A stretch of DNA of 64,000 nt from the NCBI GenBank assembly GCA_024449915.1, contig JAMZAV010000007.1, positions 1,488,001 through 1,552,000 of the forward strand, written 5' to 3'. Position 1 is the first letter of the stretch; every line of letters begins with the position of its first letter. The position numbers and the translations under genes were made by a program. The notes under the pieces are model-generated. The model searched no databases. It saw only the letters and a list, made by a program, of their open reading frames with translations, and was not told where the DNA came from. Below are positions 1 through 13,790 of the stretch, piece by piece. Origin of the DNA: Sweltsa coloradensis. Lineage: Eukaryota; Arthropoda; Insecta; Plecoptera; Chloroperlidae.

Positions 1-2012
1 TTTGCGATCAAACAGTGTATCAACATGCTCTGTTTTGAATAGAGAGGCAATCAATTATGTGGTCAGGCTGCAGATACGGCCTCACCCTTCAATAACTCAT
101 TCCATACGAGCGTGGCAAACAGCTCACTTGTCTAGCAGAATCGCGTTTCGCTACAATGAGAGATTATAAAATTACGTTGGACATTTTTTCGATTGTATTA
201 AACATTGCCGGCGATCCGCTGTGTTGATTGATCGTTATTTTCATCGCAATGCGCGGATTTAGGTACAAATATTGAAAAACTAAATCACTGTCCGTAAAAC
301 TTGACTAGAAAATAACATTCAGCCCCTTCACTGCAGCGGTCAAACTGTTGGGAGGGGTTTGTTGCCATCATGTTTCCATTCATCGCATATAGGCTGTTAT
401 ACTTCAGTGGGAATTTGTAAGCAAACAAAAATGTTTAAAAATTTGGAAACGATGCATAAATCAAATGTGTTGAATTATTTCTGAGAATATTGTATTGTGT
501 ATTAGTTTCAGCCACCCTTAGAAGCAATTTTTTATGGTATACCAAGTGTGGCCCAGTCAAACTAATACTATAATCTTTGAAGTTATTATTTTTAGTGTGC
601 CCTCATTCGGTCTATACGAAAAAAAATAGTCGTGCATAAAGACAAGAAGCTTCAAATGAACGAATACAAAGTATTTCTCAGATTTTCACAAATTACATAG
701 CCAGAATATGATAGTGTTTAAAACACTATGGTTAAGGTAACAATGTTTTATACATTTCTATACTTCATTGAAATATTAAAATTTCATTTTAACTCATAAT
801 ATAGGTTTTGACTTGGTAGTTCTCAAGATGAAAAGAAGTTATACTACCATTCATATAGTTATTCGGACCGTATTGGGTCAGTGTTATAATTGGTGGTGGT
901 TCACTTGTAAATCTACTTTATTACTGATCGGCATGGAAATATCAAACACACACACAATTATTTGTCTGCCGGGCGAGTGTGTCACGCCTGTGTGCTGGCT
1001 GCCGTTCAGCCGGCGAGTCTTCGTCTGGCCTGTTCTCTTGGGACCCCAAGCTATCCGTGTACACTGTACGCGTGTTCACCCGAAACTTGCTTGACCCGGC
1101 GACCAAATCTCGGCCAGACTCGACGAGATATCCCATCACATTGAGTTGTTGATGAATTAATACGACGCATACTTTGCCTTGCTCTTTTTAGTAATGAAGA
1201 AAATGGACGAATAAGGATTCCATCTTCTGCCGGTTTTTTATTTTTACTTTTATTATTATTACTATTATTCCTTTCGTCTTAGTTTTTTTCCTGGCCATTT
1301 CACTTTTTCTCTTTTTGCTTCTTTTATGATGTTGGCTGGGCTTCTTGGTAGTTCTCCCGAGGGAACAGTAACAGATCCAAGATCATGGGGAAGTGAGTGG
1401 GTGGGTTGAGGGAGAGGAGAGTGAGATGAAACCTTATAGCTTGGCCCCTGCGCGCTTGGCTGAGTTTAGGCGCTGATACCACGAGCAGGTTATGGTTTCA
1501 AGGTATCGGTACAATTTGTATGTCCCCATTAGGTTACAGTTTTCAACTTCCTATAAACTTTTAAATATTAAGTATTATTGTCGATATCCATAACGCCCAT
1601 AACGTTGCTCTTAAATTGTGTATCTATAACATCGTTAACATTACGATCTGTGTCGTAGACAAATATAGGGGGGGGGGGGGCGGGGAGGCTTTAGCTCACT
1701 TCGAAAAATGAAAATGAAAACAATGTGTAACGAATGAAAATTAAAAGCCGTATGCAAGTAGTACAGCAAAATAAAACAATTGGTAGCTTTGAAGTGACCG
1801 CTTTTGTAGTATTCACATAACTCTGATATAGTCGCAGCCAAAACAATAGTTTGTAAAACAAAAAACTACCTGCAGCGCTGTCCACTTTGCATGGTGCGTA
1901 ATGCCATTTTCACAATTATTTATCTCCGGATGATCAATTGACAGCTCCTCTTAGAAATACATTCCTAGTACACCACTGATTACGATCGTAAGTGTTATAA
2001 GATATCACTATA

Positions 2013-2689
2013 CTAGGGAAACGCCAAAGTCGTTGTCAAACGAGTGAGTGAGCCAAGTGTTGAGTACCCGGGAACATCCCCTTTCCTCCCCTTTACCTAA
2101 GGCTGGATCGAGCCCAGTATGAGGAACGATACCGAGTACTCAACACATGGCTCACTCACTCGTTTAACAACGACTTTGGCGTTTCCCTAGTTATTTAAAT
2201 TGAACATTGAAAATGCGAATCGTGTTCAAAACGTATTAGCGTAAAACATTAACAAATTTCCAAAATGAAACAAAATCACCTAATTTTTATTTCCCATTTA
2301 ACACCCCTCAAAAATAATATGTGGATGTAAAATTATAAAAAAGTTCCAACTCACGGGCTTCGAACCCCAAACCTTCCGTGCGGTAGCCAAATGCTTACCA
2401 CTGTGCCATGTCAGCCACGCAAATCTCGGCCTGCTAGCTGCTACTAAACAAATGCTATCGATAATTTAAAAAATCACATTTTTATTTATTGTAGGCTTAA
2501 ATCGCGATGGATCTAGCTGATTTAGTTAACAGTTCTCCGTAAACTCGTACCGGATGTCTGTTTAAAATTTCAGCGGAATCTGTTCAGCGGTTCGGCTGAT
2601 TTTCGACGTACAGACAGACAGACAGAATCACAGAATGAGAGCCGTTTGAGTTGAATGGAGACACTCGGTCGCTCCGCTCCCTCGTTTAA
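2013..2689 (-). mobile_element. Helitron-like element, family B, full-length copy
   Basis: Read on the minus strand it begins A|TTAAACGAGGGAGCGGAGCG, carries a CTGT-rich stretch and a tRNA-like segment, and ends in a palindromic module with CCCTAG|T. The last 178 bp (2013-2190) is a near-perfect palindrome with long arms containing GTTTAACAACGACTTTGGCG and CCTAG at both tips. No coding capacity. The other good copy is 54117-54812 in the opposite orientation, and a decayed one is 41605-42370. Confidence 0.75.
2353..2416 (-). repeat. tRNA-like segment inside the family B element
   Basis: On the minus strand: an A-box-like TGGCACAGTGG, then GGTAAGCATTTGGCTACCGC, then a B-box GGTTCGAAGCC at tRNA-like spacing. 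The acceptor arms do not pair, so this is not a functional tRNA. It resembles the head of a tRNA-derived SINE, with a possible RNA polymerase III promoter. The equivalent segment is at 54414-54480. Confidence 0.6.
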
Positions 2690-5600
2690 TTATTTTAAAT
2701 TTATTTTTTAAGAAACCATAATTATTTAGTTGACTAGAATCAGCTTATTATGAGGATGCATCACTTGCGACGTTTTATTATTGCCGGTATCCTGGCTAAC
2801 GTTCTAGATTCTATAGAAGTATATACGCGGTGCTGGTGCACATGGGTAGGTTGAAGGGGAGGGGGGAGGGGGAGCTTTTCTTTCTTATTTAAGACTACGC
2901 TCATATTATTAAATTGCTTGAAACTTAGCTTCATTATCTAGCACAGAGCAGCACTTGCATTTTATTAGAGAAAAATATAAAAGTTCACTTAAAAATAATG
3001 AGAATTCGCGGCTAAATATTCGCTCTTTTCTTTCTTTCTGAGCTTTGTGAAATCTCATTTTTAATTTTTTTATTATTATTATGATTCAAGAATCTTCCCC
3101 GCGTCTCTCTCCAAGAAAGTTTGTCCGACACGCCCGCCTCTTGGTGGCAGTATCGTTAATTAAAACATTGTTGTGGGGATGAGAACCTCCGGTACATTGC
3201 CCTTGTGGGTACAATCGCGGCAGAAACAACGACTCCGTCACACCGGTCTGGTATATACTTGGATCTGGTACAAGGCCTGTGACCTTATCACTGTATACTT
3301 GCCGTTTCACTGGATATCATTCTACGCTATAGATCATCAAGTCGGGGAATTATGCCGTCCACCGACAAATTCGACTAAAGACCCCATGCAATTTATTTTT
3401 TAAATCAAAACACGAATGTTGCAATTGATTCATTTAACTAATGTGACATAATTCCACTATCTCACGTATTTTGAGGCCCACTGAAAAACTAAACCCATCA
3501 TTCTGTTCTTTAATTCCTGTATATCCCGTCATTTTAGTAAATTTAAGTCATGCACTTACTGAAGTATTGAGAGACAAACTTTGTCACCAACAACGGTTGT
3601 ATTGTGTGGTAACTTGTTGGCAGCGATCGTAACTGTATTCAGTCAACTCTCATCGTGAATACATTGGACACTTGCCCTTAGTTCTGACCCCAGAGTAGAA
3701 CATTTCAATCCCATCTCATCAATCTCATTTAGCGCTCTTTATCTATATATCTACAATAATTCTTAATTTAATTTTAAATGACAGTTAAAATCGAGCTGCT
3801 CCCGATAAATGGGTTGCCTCGCATTGTTAGGGGTGAGTTAGGTCCTGTACCTCATACATCTCTCGCACAAAGAGACGAGCCTGGGGTTAATCTTGCTGCG
3901 TCAATTGGACGCTCATAAACCTTCCTTTCTTTCTCTATCGACGGAACAAATTGCTAGAACCTCTAAAAACAGCCGCAATCATTTTTCTCAATTTCGTGAA
4001 ATTGAAGCTGTTTGATTCGTGATTTCATCGCTACTGGTTAACTTATTACCCCTGGTTTAATAGGAAAGTAATTCAAAATTTCCATCATTGTGATTATCTT
4101 GAAATTTGTGTGAGTGTCATGAAACGCGATAAAAACCGACAAAATGTGGTCATGCTGACGTCATGGGCTTACCCCCACTCCGGGTGGAAATTGATAAATG
4201 TAATATAGAGGGGGTTGGGGGTTGTTTGGGAGCTTTCATCTCTTCATATAGCCATGTGATGCATCCCCCTACCCCGGGTGGTTTTAGGGGCTCTGTGCTC
4301 CTCAATCATACCACGTGACAGCGCTGTGCGCGCCTCATTTGTCAGCAGTACATGCACGACGCGAGCGCCGCCTAGCGGGCAGCGCACACACCAACACCAA
4401 TCACCCTATTTCATCGAAACTGTTTTTAATCCCGAAACTGTCACGGAGCGGTTTTTATTTTTCATGCATCCCGTAAGATATTTTATACAAGTGAAATATT
4501 TCTAAAGCTATCTAACACGCCAAACACAATTTATCACAAACATCTATACAGAGCGAAGATCTATTTCCCATATCACGTCATAAACAAAACCTATCAGCTC
4601 TTCTCCGCACCACGGCTACAAATCGGAGAGGGAATAACGGCATGGATAAGCGTGCTTACAGATTACTTACGCGATAAGTGGCATACATCTACTGGGTTGT
4701 GTGGCCTACTTGAGCCCTCGAGTCTTTGTATTTCTAGTTGAAAACTGATTAAGTCACCACAAATTGGCAAACGGAGTTTAACGTCTCCAAGAGTATCTTC
4801 TCAGTTTGCTTTTGGTTTGGTTGACAATCCCCACAAGGGGTAAGTCTTGATAAGGGTTCCGGTTCTATATGGATGTCTTGGCTATTTGCTGACTACGCCA
4901 CCTCAATATCTTATCTTAAATAAAGCGCCAATAATCATTAAAATGTATACAATACAATCTGCATCATCAGTCACCACCAATGTATGGTATTGAAAAGTGT
5001 TTTCAGTAAATTTATGAGTATCATTATAATTGCCTAAAAATAGAAAATAAACAAAATTTACATTTTGTTCAAGTTGACTTAAGTTATACATCCATTTGTG
5101 TCGGTTCTACTTTTAGTATGGCCTGGTGCTATAAACATTTATTAAAACAATACAATAAGATATAAACATTAACTGCTTTAATTCAAATTTCAAGACATAT
5201 TTTAAACAGTAATTTAATTTTTAATTTATTTTGCTAAAATACTATCGCCATGTGATTTTTAAATTTTATGTTTATCAAATATTAACGAAAATAACCGAAG
5301 TGTTATATTTGTGTGTGTGTTCAGAACACAAATGAATGAAACACGACTCTGTTTATCAAGCAAGTGTCCGTACGAGACAGTGCATACAGACATTAGGTTC
5401 TGTACGTGCTATTAGCCAAGTTTGTCCATCTAATGCTCTCCATTGATAAGAATTAAACGCTGCTATTACCGAAGCTCTAACCATGACCAAGTTTAAACCA
5501 CATGTAAGCTTATTATGAGAAAGGGGTTTACCATAGTTCATAGCGAGCTTTTGTATTTGGTTAGCAGTTTGTATGGAGATGAAGGCAGAGCAACTAATCC

Positions 5601-5770
5601 CATTGAAACCACATTCAGGAAAGCCAACCATTGTTGTCTTTAAAATGTAACCAAAAGTGCAGCACCATCCACACCAGATGGGGCTTAGAATAACGAGCGG
5701 GATTTAGAAATCGTGTCTATCGGTTGGGACAAAGCGCATGTCTGTCATAGGGCGCGAAACTTGACGTTTT

Positions 5771-5773
<3 letters not shown>

Positions 5774-5803
<30 letters not shown>
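5774..5803. repeat. (GA)n microsatellite
   Basis: About 15 perfect GA units. Confidence 0.97.
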
Positions 5804-5807
<4 letters not shown>

Positions 5808-6954
5808 GTTGAGCTGAGTTGCAGTTTATTTAATCAAATTATATTCATATTACGAGAGCGAATGTGAGGGTGAGGCGAAGCTGGGAACTGAACTAAAGAT
5901 TTGACGCGGGTGCATCATTATGGATCGGTTATCTATCTATACGACTGGGTTCGTAAGTTGTCAACGTGGCCTTTCATGACACATCTCATTGTTCTTACAT
6001 TTTAAATGTTGTTTCAATTGTATACTTGCTTTTAGTTCAATGTTGTTTCAAGCATGAAGAAGTAATGATGGGTATCAAAGTGCGAAAGCGTATAACTAAC
6101 CCCCATTCACCGTTCTTACGAAACCGGAAGTCGTTTTAAAACAAGATATAGGTGTATAATATTACCTACATTACAATGTAATAACACTAGATAGTTTTGC
6201 AATGGCGATGGTAAAAATAAAAACTTGAACATGTTACAGGTAAAGATGACGAGTTTTTGAAACTTTCTATGCACTGTACTGTGCTTAGTAGGCCCACTTT
6301 TTGTATTTGAGATATAAGTCAAGCATATAAACTCTAAACATATTATCATTCAATATACATCGCGACTGTAGAAATAAGCATGTCATATTTAGAGGGACGT
6401 CAGTAAATAACAACGGAATATGAAGATTCAAATTAACAGAAAGACGGCACAACGAGATTCGTTACGAATTGAAATGATATGAAAGTGCCATACTTGACAT
6501 AAAACGATAGCAAAAATGATCATAACTTTTTGGCAAAAAGACATAAAATATACAAATGTGTAAACAAAAGAAATGAATATCATATTAATAATATTATACA
6601 GTCGTTAGTATAGCTACCTTGACCTAGCGAATAATTAATATCCATGCTCTTGTCAAGTTTATATGTTAATAACGTATTTCATTATCGAGATCATTTACAT
6701 TTCATAACTGAAGTTATCGACGTTTTTATACAATCTGTATTGTTGTGATAACAGATTATGTTCTAGTAAAAGCATAGATCTTTGTATCATAATTCATTTA
6801 TTATATTAATTGAAGTTGTGAATTAAAACCCAATGATTTGTAATATAAACCCGACGCCATTTTGTATTACTGTTGGTTATTGTGTCTTTAAGAGATAACA
6901 CAATAGATTTGGAACACTATGATAGTGTTAACAAACATGGTGACATTTGCTGTT

Positions 6955-7390
6955 CTAGGGTATGTACATAGGCATAAAGCTTAAACCGCTTGTCGCAAAG
7001 CTGTACGTAAATGCCACCATGGCCTCTAGATCCTGTGATCTATTCCATTTATTCCGGGTAAGATTGTCCTGGATTAGATTTGGTGAAATTGAATTGCGAG
7101 TTACTAATGGGGAGCGAGGGCAATGCTTGTTATGGTTATGGAAACAAATCTGTCGGATTGTTGAACGCGTTCGGAGGGAGTTTTCGTCTACGATCATGAT
7201 GAAGCTAACTGAGTTAGGGGAGTTTCGTCTTAATCTTACCCGTGTTGTAAACAAGAGAAAGAGCTTAATTAATTCAACGTTGCTCTGAAGAGGCATCTAG
7301 CGGTGAACCGTGCAGGCTTCGCGGGGAGGCGGCCATCTGTCGTTGCAGGCGCACAGTCCCCGCTTATAATTGAAAGATTAGGGAGATAAT
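6955..7390. other. Complex unique block in intron 2 with overlapping open frames
   Basis: 108 codons open on plus (6962-7288) and 113 on minus (6955-7296), with GC-rich sequence continuing to about 7370. Neither translation resembles a known family. Could be conserved non-coding DNA or chance. Confidence 0.22.
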
Positions 7391-7997
7391 TGAATAAAGT
7401 CTTGTATGACGCGAATCTGAAAAAAAGTCTTGTCTCTAAGCCTAATAGTGTAGGTTATAGTATCAAGCGAAAACAGTATTTTCATTTTGCTGGTCTCTCT
7501 TGTCTCCGCGAGCTATTCTCTCCATATCATAGCTTGGTTGGCGGCTGGAGTGGGGAAGGGCTCTCCTCTTTTGCCGGGTGGTGAGATGGCTTACATGCAA
7601 ATCCCTGCTGAGTTTCAATAAAAATGTAAATATGGCGAGAGCCGTGCCGAGATGGCAAAAAGAATTATATGGAGAAGAGCTAGAACACTGAGCCTGGACG
7701 CGATAGGAGTGACAGTCATTTGTAACATTATGCGCTTATGTCCTCTGTGGCCCGTGCATGGGGCACGTCGCCGGTAGATATGTGTTCATTCGGGAAGGGA
7801 CATTACGTTTACATATTATGTGGCAACAACAAAAGAAACTCGGCGAAATGTCGGTGTTTATATTACGTTGAAATGACTTTCCTCTTATACGAAAATGTAT
7901 GCAAGTTTTATTTTATTTTTTAAACACACACTCGCTCTGAGGTAAATTGACCAATTGCGGTGAAAAATTCAAGAGAATTGGAATGTGTTTTCAAAGT

Positions 7998-10552
7998 TAT
8001 TACTATTATTATTATTTTATTGGATGTATTTCATACAAACTCGGTTAAAACCGGAGCTAACATGTTGTACGGACTTACGTCAAGTACTTCCATGTGTACC
8101 TATTACATACATTATTACTTTTGTCTTAACTCTAACTAAAATAAGTCATTTATAAATTATTGTAATATTGTTTGTAGATGATGTTTTCTTTCTGCTGTGT
8201 ACGGTCGTGGCCGATTTCTCGTCGCCATCCTAGCATTTGCTCTTCGGACTATGGGAAACCACGAAAACCATGTCAGGATGGAAGCTGTCTCGAAATCTCG
8301 AAGTATCATTCTTAGTTTAGAAATTTACGAACTATTCTACACGTGTTGAGTATTACTGCCTTTTGAGTCTCGATGTATACATTGGGTTGAAGATCTAGTT
8401 GTTTAATGCTTTCATGTAGCTTCTTCGGTATGATGCCGTTGGCTGATATAATGAATGGGATTGTATTTACCTTTTTCTGTTTCCACATCTTCTTGATCTC
8501 AATTGCAAGTTCACTATACTTGTCAATTTTTTTCTTCCACGTGGTCTCGACGTTATGGCACATTGGGATAGCAACGTCGATAAGGGTAGTTTCTTGTTTC
8601 TTCTTGTCAATTATTATTAAATCCGGTCTGTTGTGATGTATCGTTTGGTCTGTTATAACTGTGCGATCGTAATATAATTTGTAATCTTTACTATCTAGTA
8701 CTTTCTCTGGTTTGTATTTGTAGTAAGGTGTGTGTGTGTCAATGAGGTTGTAGCTACTTGGTTATGTCTGTTGATGAATAATGTTAGCTACTTGGTTATG
8801 TCTGTAGAGGTAATCTGTTTGACATAGTGACTTGCACCCGGATATGATGTGTTCGATTGTTTCACCCTTTGCACTACATTTTCTACATTGATCGTTTACT
8901 GTCGCATCTTGTATTATGTATTTTTTATAATTGTTCGTCGCAATCACTCTGTCTTGAATAGCCATCATAAAACCTTCTGTTTCTCCAAATAGTTCCCCGT
9001 TGTTTAACCACCTATTTGATGCTTTAATATCTACGTGACCTTTGTGTAGTTCATCATAATGTCTCTTGTGTAGGGTCTTTTCTGAGAGACGTAACTCTTT
9101 TGAAGCGTCAGTTATGAGTTTCCCTTGTAGATTGACATTTTCGTTTGCTAGATTGAGTGGAGTTAATGATTTGTCAGCTAGCACCACAGCCCTATGCAGT
9201 GTGGATTGGTTGCTCTTTGTAAAAAAGTATTTTCGTAAAATATCTATTTGTTTATAATATAAGTTGTTCAGATCAATTAGGCCCCGTCCTCCTTTTTCTC
9301 TTGGAAGTGTCAATCTCTCTATTGCTGATTTAGGATGATGTATTCTGTGTTTGGTAAGTGTAGTACGAGTTAATATTTCCAACGCGTGGATGTCTGTCTG
9401 CGTCCATTTAATGATTCCGAATGAATATGTCAGTACTGGTACAGCATATGTATTTATTGCTGTGATCTTGTTTTTACCGTTTAGTTGCGTCTTGAGGATA
9501 GACTTTAGTCGTTTCTTGTATGTATCTATCAATTTTGCTTTCATAACTTTATGTTCAATTCTGGCAGCTTGTGAGAATCCTAAATATTTGTATACATCGT
9601 TATCGTCCATTATTCCAATCCTATTTCCATCATCTAGCTGGAACTCTTCTGCTTGTGTAACCTTACCCTTTTCGATATGTAGCGTCTTACATTTGTCTAC
9701 TCCAAACTCCATGCAGATATCTTGACTAAATTCTAATGTTGTATTGACTAGACTGTTTAGTTGAGCAAAATTCGATGCATACAACTTTAGGTCATCCATG
9801 TAGAATAGGTGGGAAATTGTGTGACATACCACATTATTGTCCTTAATTTTAAATCCGTATGTCGATTCGTTAAGCATATGTGACAGTGGGTTTAATGACA
9901 GACAAAACCATAAGAGTCACCTTGGAAAATGCCACGTTTAATTTGTATTGGATCTGTAGTTATCTGCTGGTTTTTCATATTTAGTTTTAGTGTTGTTCTC
10001 CATGTCTCCATTACTGTCTTCAAAAAGTTTACAATTACTGGGTTGATTCTATATATTTGTAAAATCTGAATAAGCCATGTGTGTGGTGTTGAGTCAAAGG
10101 CTTTCTTGTAGTCAATGTAGTTTACGTGAATATTCCTTTTCTTATTGTGTGCCTGATTCATTACAGTAGAGTCAATAATAAGTTGTTCTTTACATCCCTG
10201 TGAGTTCTTACAGCATCCTTTTTGTTCCTCGGCCATGATATTGTGTTCTTCGCAATGATTATATACTTTATTTGTTATGCATGAAGTCAATATTTTATAT
10301 ATAGTTGGTAGACATGTAATTGGCCGATATTTACTTGGGTTTTTCGTGTCATTGTCCTTTGGTTTGAGAAAGGTTACTCCTTCAGTAAAGAATTCGGGTA
10401 TTTCTTTAACTCCATTTATAAACTCGTTGAGACATTTTCTAATTTGATTGTGAGTAGTATTGAATTTCTTATACCAAAAATTTTGAATATTATCATTACC
10501 TGGTGCTTTCCAGCTATGTGTAGCACTGATTGTCGACTTTAATTTCCAGCTA

Positions 10553-10554
<2 letters not shown>
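7998..10554 (-). mobile_element. 5'-truncated R4/Dong-like non-LTR retrotransposon
   Basis: Covers the broken ORF plus about 310 bp of 3' UTR. On the minus strand it ends in an A/T triplet tail (ATA/AAT-type repeats, 7998-8021). Its truncated 5' side abuts a long (TTA)n microsatellite at 10555. The same triplet type on both sides suggests insertion into, or tail templating by, a TAA-type microsatellite. Confidence 0.82.
8312..10553 (-). pseudogene. Broken reverse transcriptase/endonuclease ORF of a non-LTR retrotransposon
   Basis: Single-ORF polyprotein remnant. In order: a start-less RT region open from about 10550 (WKAPGND.IQNFWYKKF); RT motif A YIDYKKAFDS at about 10119-10090; GIFQGDS at about 9920; RT motif C YMDD at 9802-9791; thumb; a zinc-knuckle-like CxxC..HxxxxC at 8887-8834; then a restriction-like endonuclease region, RPD..(13)..LIDVAIP, at about 8640-8564. 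RT followed by CCHC and a restriction-like nuclease is the layout of the R2/R4/Dong-type clades, not of L1 or CR1. Breaks: a deletion with frameshift just after GDS (about 9910, losing the usual LSPLL residues), and an in-frame TAA at 8762-8764 beside a 21-bp direct repeat (8751-8771 and 8785-8805). The 5' part is missing. Family is secure; assignment to R4/Dong is by resemblance only. No active protein is expected. Confidence 0.9.
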
Positions 10555-10611
<57 letters not shown>

Positions 10612-10619
10612 TATTATTA
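10555..10619. repeat. (TTA)n microsatellite
   Basis: About 21 nearly perfect TTA units with one interruption near the end. It borders the truncated 5' side of the retrotransposon. Confidence 0.97.
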
Positions 10620-12767
10620 GTTTTTGATCACTAAAAATCAGTTTCCATAAACGTAATTTTATTTCTCAAATAATACCCGCATGGCTAACAAATCCACCAC
10701 ACAAATAATGGATGGAAGATCATTGAAACAAATTCTGGATTTATTTTTAGGCTTAAGCATATCTTCATTTTATACATTTTAACGAAGAAGGTATATCTAG
10801 AACACCAATATTATGCGTTATGCCCCGTAATAAAAACTAATTATAAAACTAGTAGTCAACATATTCTACTTCTGAAAAATTATGTTAAATTGCAGTTTAA
10901 GAAAACGAATTGCTGTCATTAAACGTAATTTCTGAAAATTATGAAGAAAATATTGCTTTATATGTGTAGGCATATGCATTATTATTTCGAATGTTTTTAA
11001 GATTCTTAAACATTCAAAAACAATATTACCCGTATTCGTGATGTATTATAGAAAATCTGGGTAAATCCACAGTATTGCATAATTCACATTTAAGTACAGA
11101 AATTAGGATTTATAGATGGCTAATTGTTTGTGACTGGAGCGTTTGCTTCATTTCAAATTGAACTGAATTATAAACGAAGTAGATTAAAATAAATGTTTTA
11201 ACAGCGCAAATCCTACGCTCCTAAATTTTCCAGCAAATTACACAATAAAAATTAGCTTACCGTATACGTGTTATATGAATTTTCAGTTGATTTAATCGCA
11301 GATTATGTAAAAGTACTACCAGTAATTTAGTGAAACATTCACACAAATCCGTGAACAATTCTTCGGCCATTTTAAACGTGTTACAAAAAAAACAATATCG
11401 TGTTTCATTTCCTAATTAACTTCAGAAATGTATTTAATTTAATATTTGAGTCGTGCAAAGATACAATTAAACAATGAGTCAATAATAATTCGTTAATTAC
11501 AAGTACCATAATCATTATGTGTTTGCATGTTTCAGCGTAACGAAGCAATATTAGTGTATTTAATAGGTTATAAATATATTTTAAAAGATCGTGCTAACAA
11601 CGTAATTAATTGTTATTATATTGGATGAGTGTAGAAGGCCCAACTGCCCATGGCTAGGATGTTTTACGATCTAACGTGTTTTACATCCGTCTTCAACCAT
11701 AAACATTCCCCCACAGGTGGTTACCTGAAAACCTCGAGCGCACAAGGATGTTTCAATTTCGGTGATTTTAAACACCTGTTTACAACACCACACACCCGGT
11801 CTGTTAAGGTCGTGCATTTCTAAAAAAAAAATGCCAGACCAAGTATCAATTACCTTCGAGAGTGCTACTGTAAAAGAAGAGGACTGTAACAGGGAGGGGA
11901 GACTAATTTTCAATCTTGTTAGGCCTAGGCCAACGGATCACAGAACTGCATCTATACATTATAGACCGATATATGAGCTTTTACACCAAAAAGAAAATAG
12001 TAGTTTTGAATTCTTGAATTGCATCCAATTGCAAGCACTTTGAACTACAATTATTGTGTCGTGTATTGTGTCATTAATATTATCCACCTTATTGCATATG
12101 TTTCTCAGTTTTATGTATTGTTTATTTTATAATTCAAATATTGGAAAAATTTTGAATTAAGGGCAATTATTGTACGATTGGCGATCCAATAAGAACACTT
12201 TACATGAAATTACGTATGGCAGGTCTAAAAATTAACGCGTGTCCTGGGCCGGGTATTTCTGGCAAAATTACACATAAGAAAGATTGTCTATAGAGAATAT
12301 ACACTTCCCATCACGTACCAAGAAAAACTAATGAAAAGTTAGTTCCAATTGTGTTCCATGCAGCTGAAGTCAACTATCTACAGCACACGCAATATGTAAT
12401 GCATCTTCCATTGTAATATTGTATTTATTTATTTATGTATGTATTTATGTATTGATTATTTATGAATTTATTAAATTATTTATTTATTCAACGTCCATCA
12501 TTTTCAGTTAAAGAAAATGATTTACAAAGGAGGACAACTAAATAAATATAATCACATAAATGCAGACACAACCATTGCGTTAGTACATTTTATATTATAC
12601 TTTGATTATACACCGACGGCAAACATGCAAAGTAAACTTGAACTGAAACGTAAAAATAAAAGCCTCTTTGAACACAAGTAATGAATTTTAGCCAATATTT
12701 TCAATGCCCTATAAATATTTGTAGTAATTGTATGGCGTTGAGTTGATCGAGTGAAACGAATGTAAAA

Positions 12768-12784
12768 TGGTGGAGGTGCCGGGT
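12768..12784 (+). repeat. tRNA-Ala 3'-end-complementary module, copy 1
   Basis: Exact TGGTGGAGGTGCCGGGT. Its reverse complement ends CACCTCCACCA, the acceptor 3' strand of tRNA-Ala with U70, A73 and CCA. Confidence 0.8.
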
Positions 12785-13559
12785 ACGACCTCGTCTGAGC
12801 TTGTGAGCTACGTTACGTTGCGTAGAAAGATGTTCTATGCAATTGGGTGACAGATGACACTGATATACAAAAACAAAATGTTGGTAGATTACCGTTCGCT
12901 CTTGGTGTTTCATTCCTCACTCATATCACACACACCTTCTATAAGAGTTACATGGAATCACGAGGGTACTTTTCGCAATATGCAAAACAACCGTCCCCCA
13001 CTATAGCATGGATGCCATGTTCCATAAAATGCTGTATTACGAATTAAATTGTGGAATAAAATCCCTCAGCATTAATTTCTTGTGCTGAGTATTTTTCCGC
13101 CCATATTGTAACTCTGGAGTGAATCTAATCAGTACACAAAGGCAATTGGGTTAAACCCTCGTCGAGTCGCACTAAACAGCTCCATAACAATTTACATATG
13201 AAAAGGCGCGAGTGGTTGGGCTGAATGATGCAGCCAATTGCCTTGGTTACAGTCACGGGCAAAAACAGGGGCCATGTTGCGTCACTCGCTCTCGCATGGC
13301 CCGTCATCAAGAAAACAGGCGCTTATAAAGAGTCTTCAAATCGTCGAGCTTGCCCAATGGCGTCTCAAGTTGGCGTCAAGTAAACTTAAAAGAATCAAAA
13401 GTTAAGTGAGTTTCGAATAAAGCTTGTAGGGTTTCTGCGCACTTGCAGTGGTTGTACACAGAATAGCCTTATTAGGGTGCGAAGCTGTAATTTGTCTGGT
13501 TTATTTCTTGCGCCTATACTGCGCATGCGTTCGGTTAAAGAGACAAGGGGTATATCGCA

Positions 13560-13790
13560 TACGCGGGGGGACATACGGGACATATACATACGTCATCTAC
13601 TCATACGCAATGTGCACATGTACACACATTTAACACAAACTCATACATACTTTATCCACTTACACGCAATGTGCACATGTACACAATTTAAGCAAACTAT
13701 ACATCTTATCCACTTTCACCAATTGCCATACAATCATCCACTATCATCTTTCCCCGCACGCATTGAACATGTACAAATTTAACAAATCGT
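13560..13790. repeat. AC-rich degenerate tandem tract
   Basis: CGCAATGTGCACATGTACAC recurs at about 13605 and 13663 within ACTCATAC/TTATCCAC words; roughly 60-bp period, imperfect. Confidence 0.6.

Larger units (their letters stand above)
2690..7997. other. Intron 2 sequence without recognised genes
   Basis: Apart from the GA microsatellite and the block at 6955-7390, I see AT-rich unique sequence and short open frames without family resemblance (the longest is 91 codons, minus, 5356-5631). Confidence 0.5.

Noticed and set aside
813..1144. Overlapping 60-93-codon open frames
   Set aside because: No domain or homeodomain sequence; not the missing exon 3.
2353..2416. Functional tRNA gene
   Set aside because: A and B boxes are present but acceptor and anticodon stems do not fold; it is repeated inside a mobile element.
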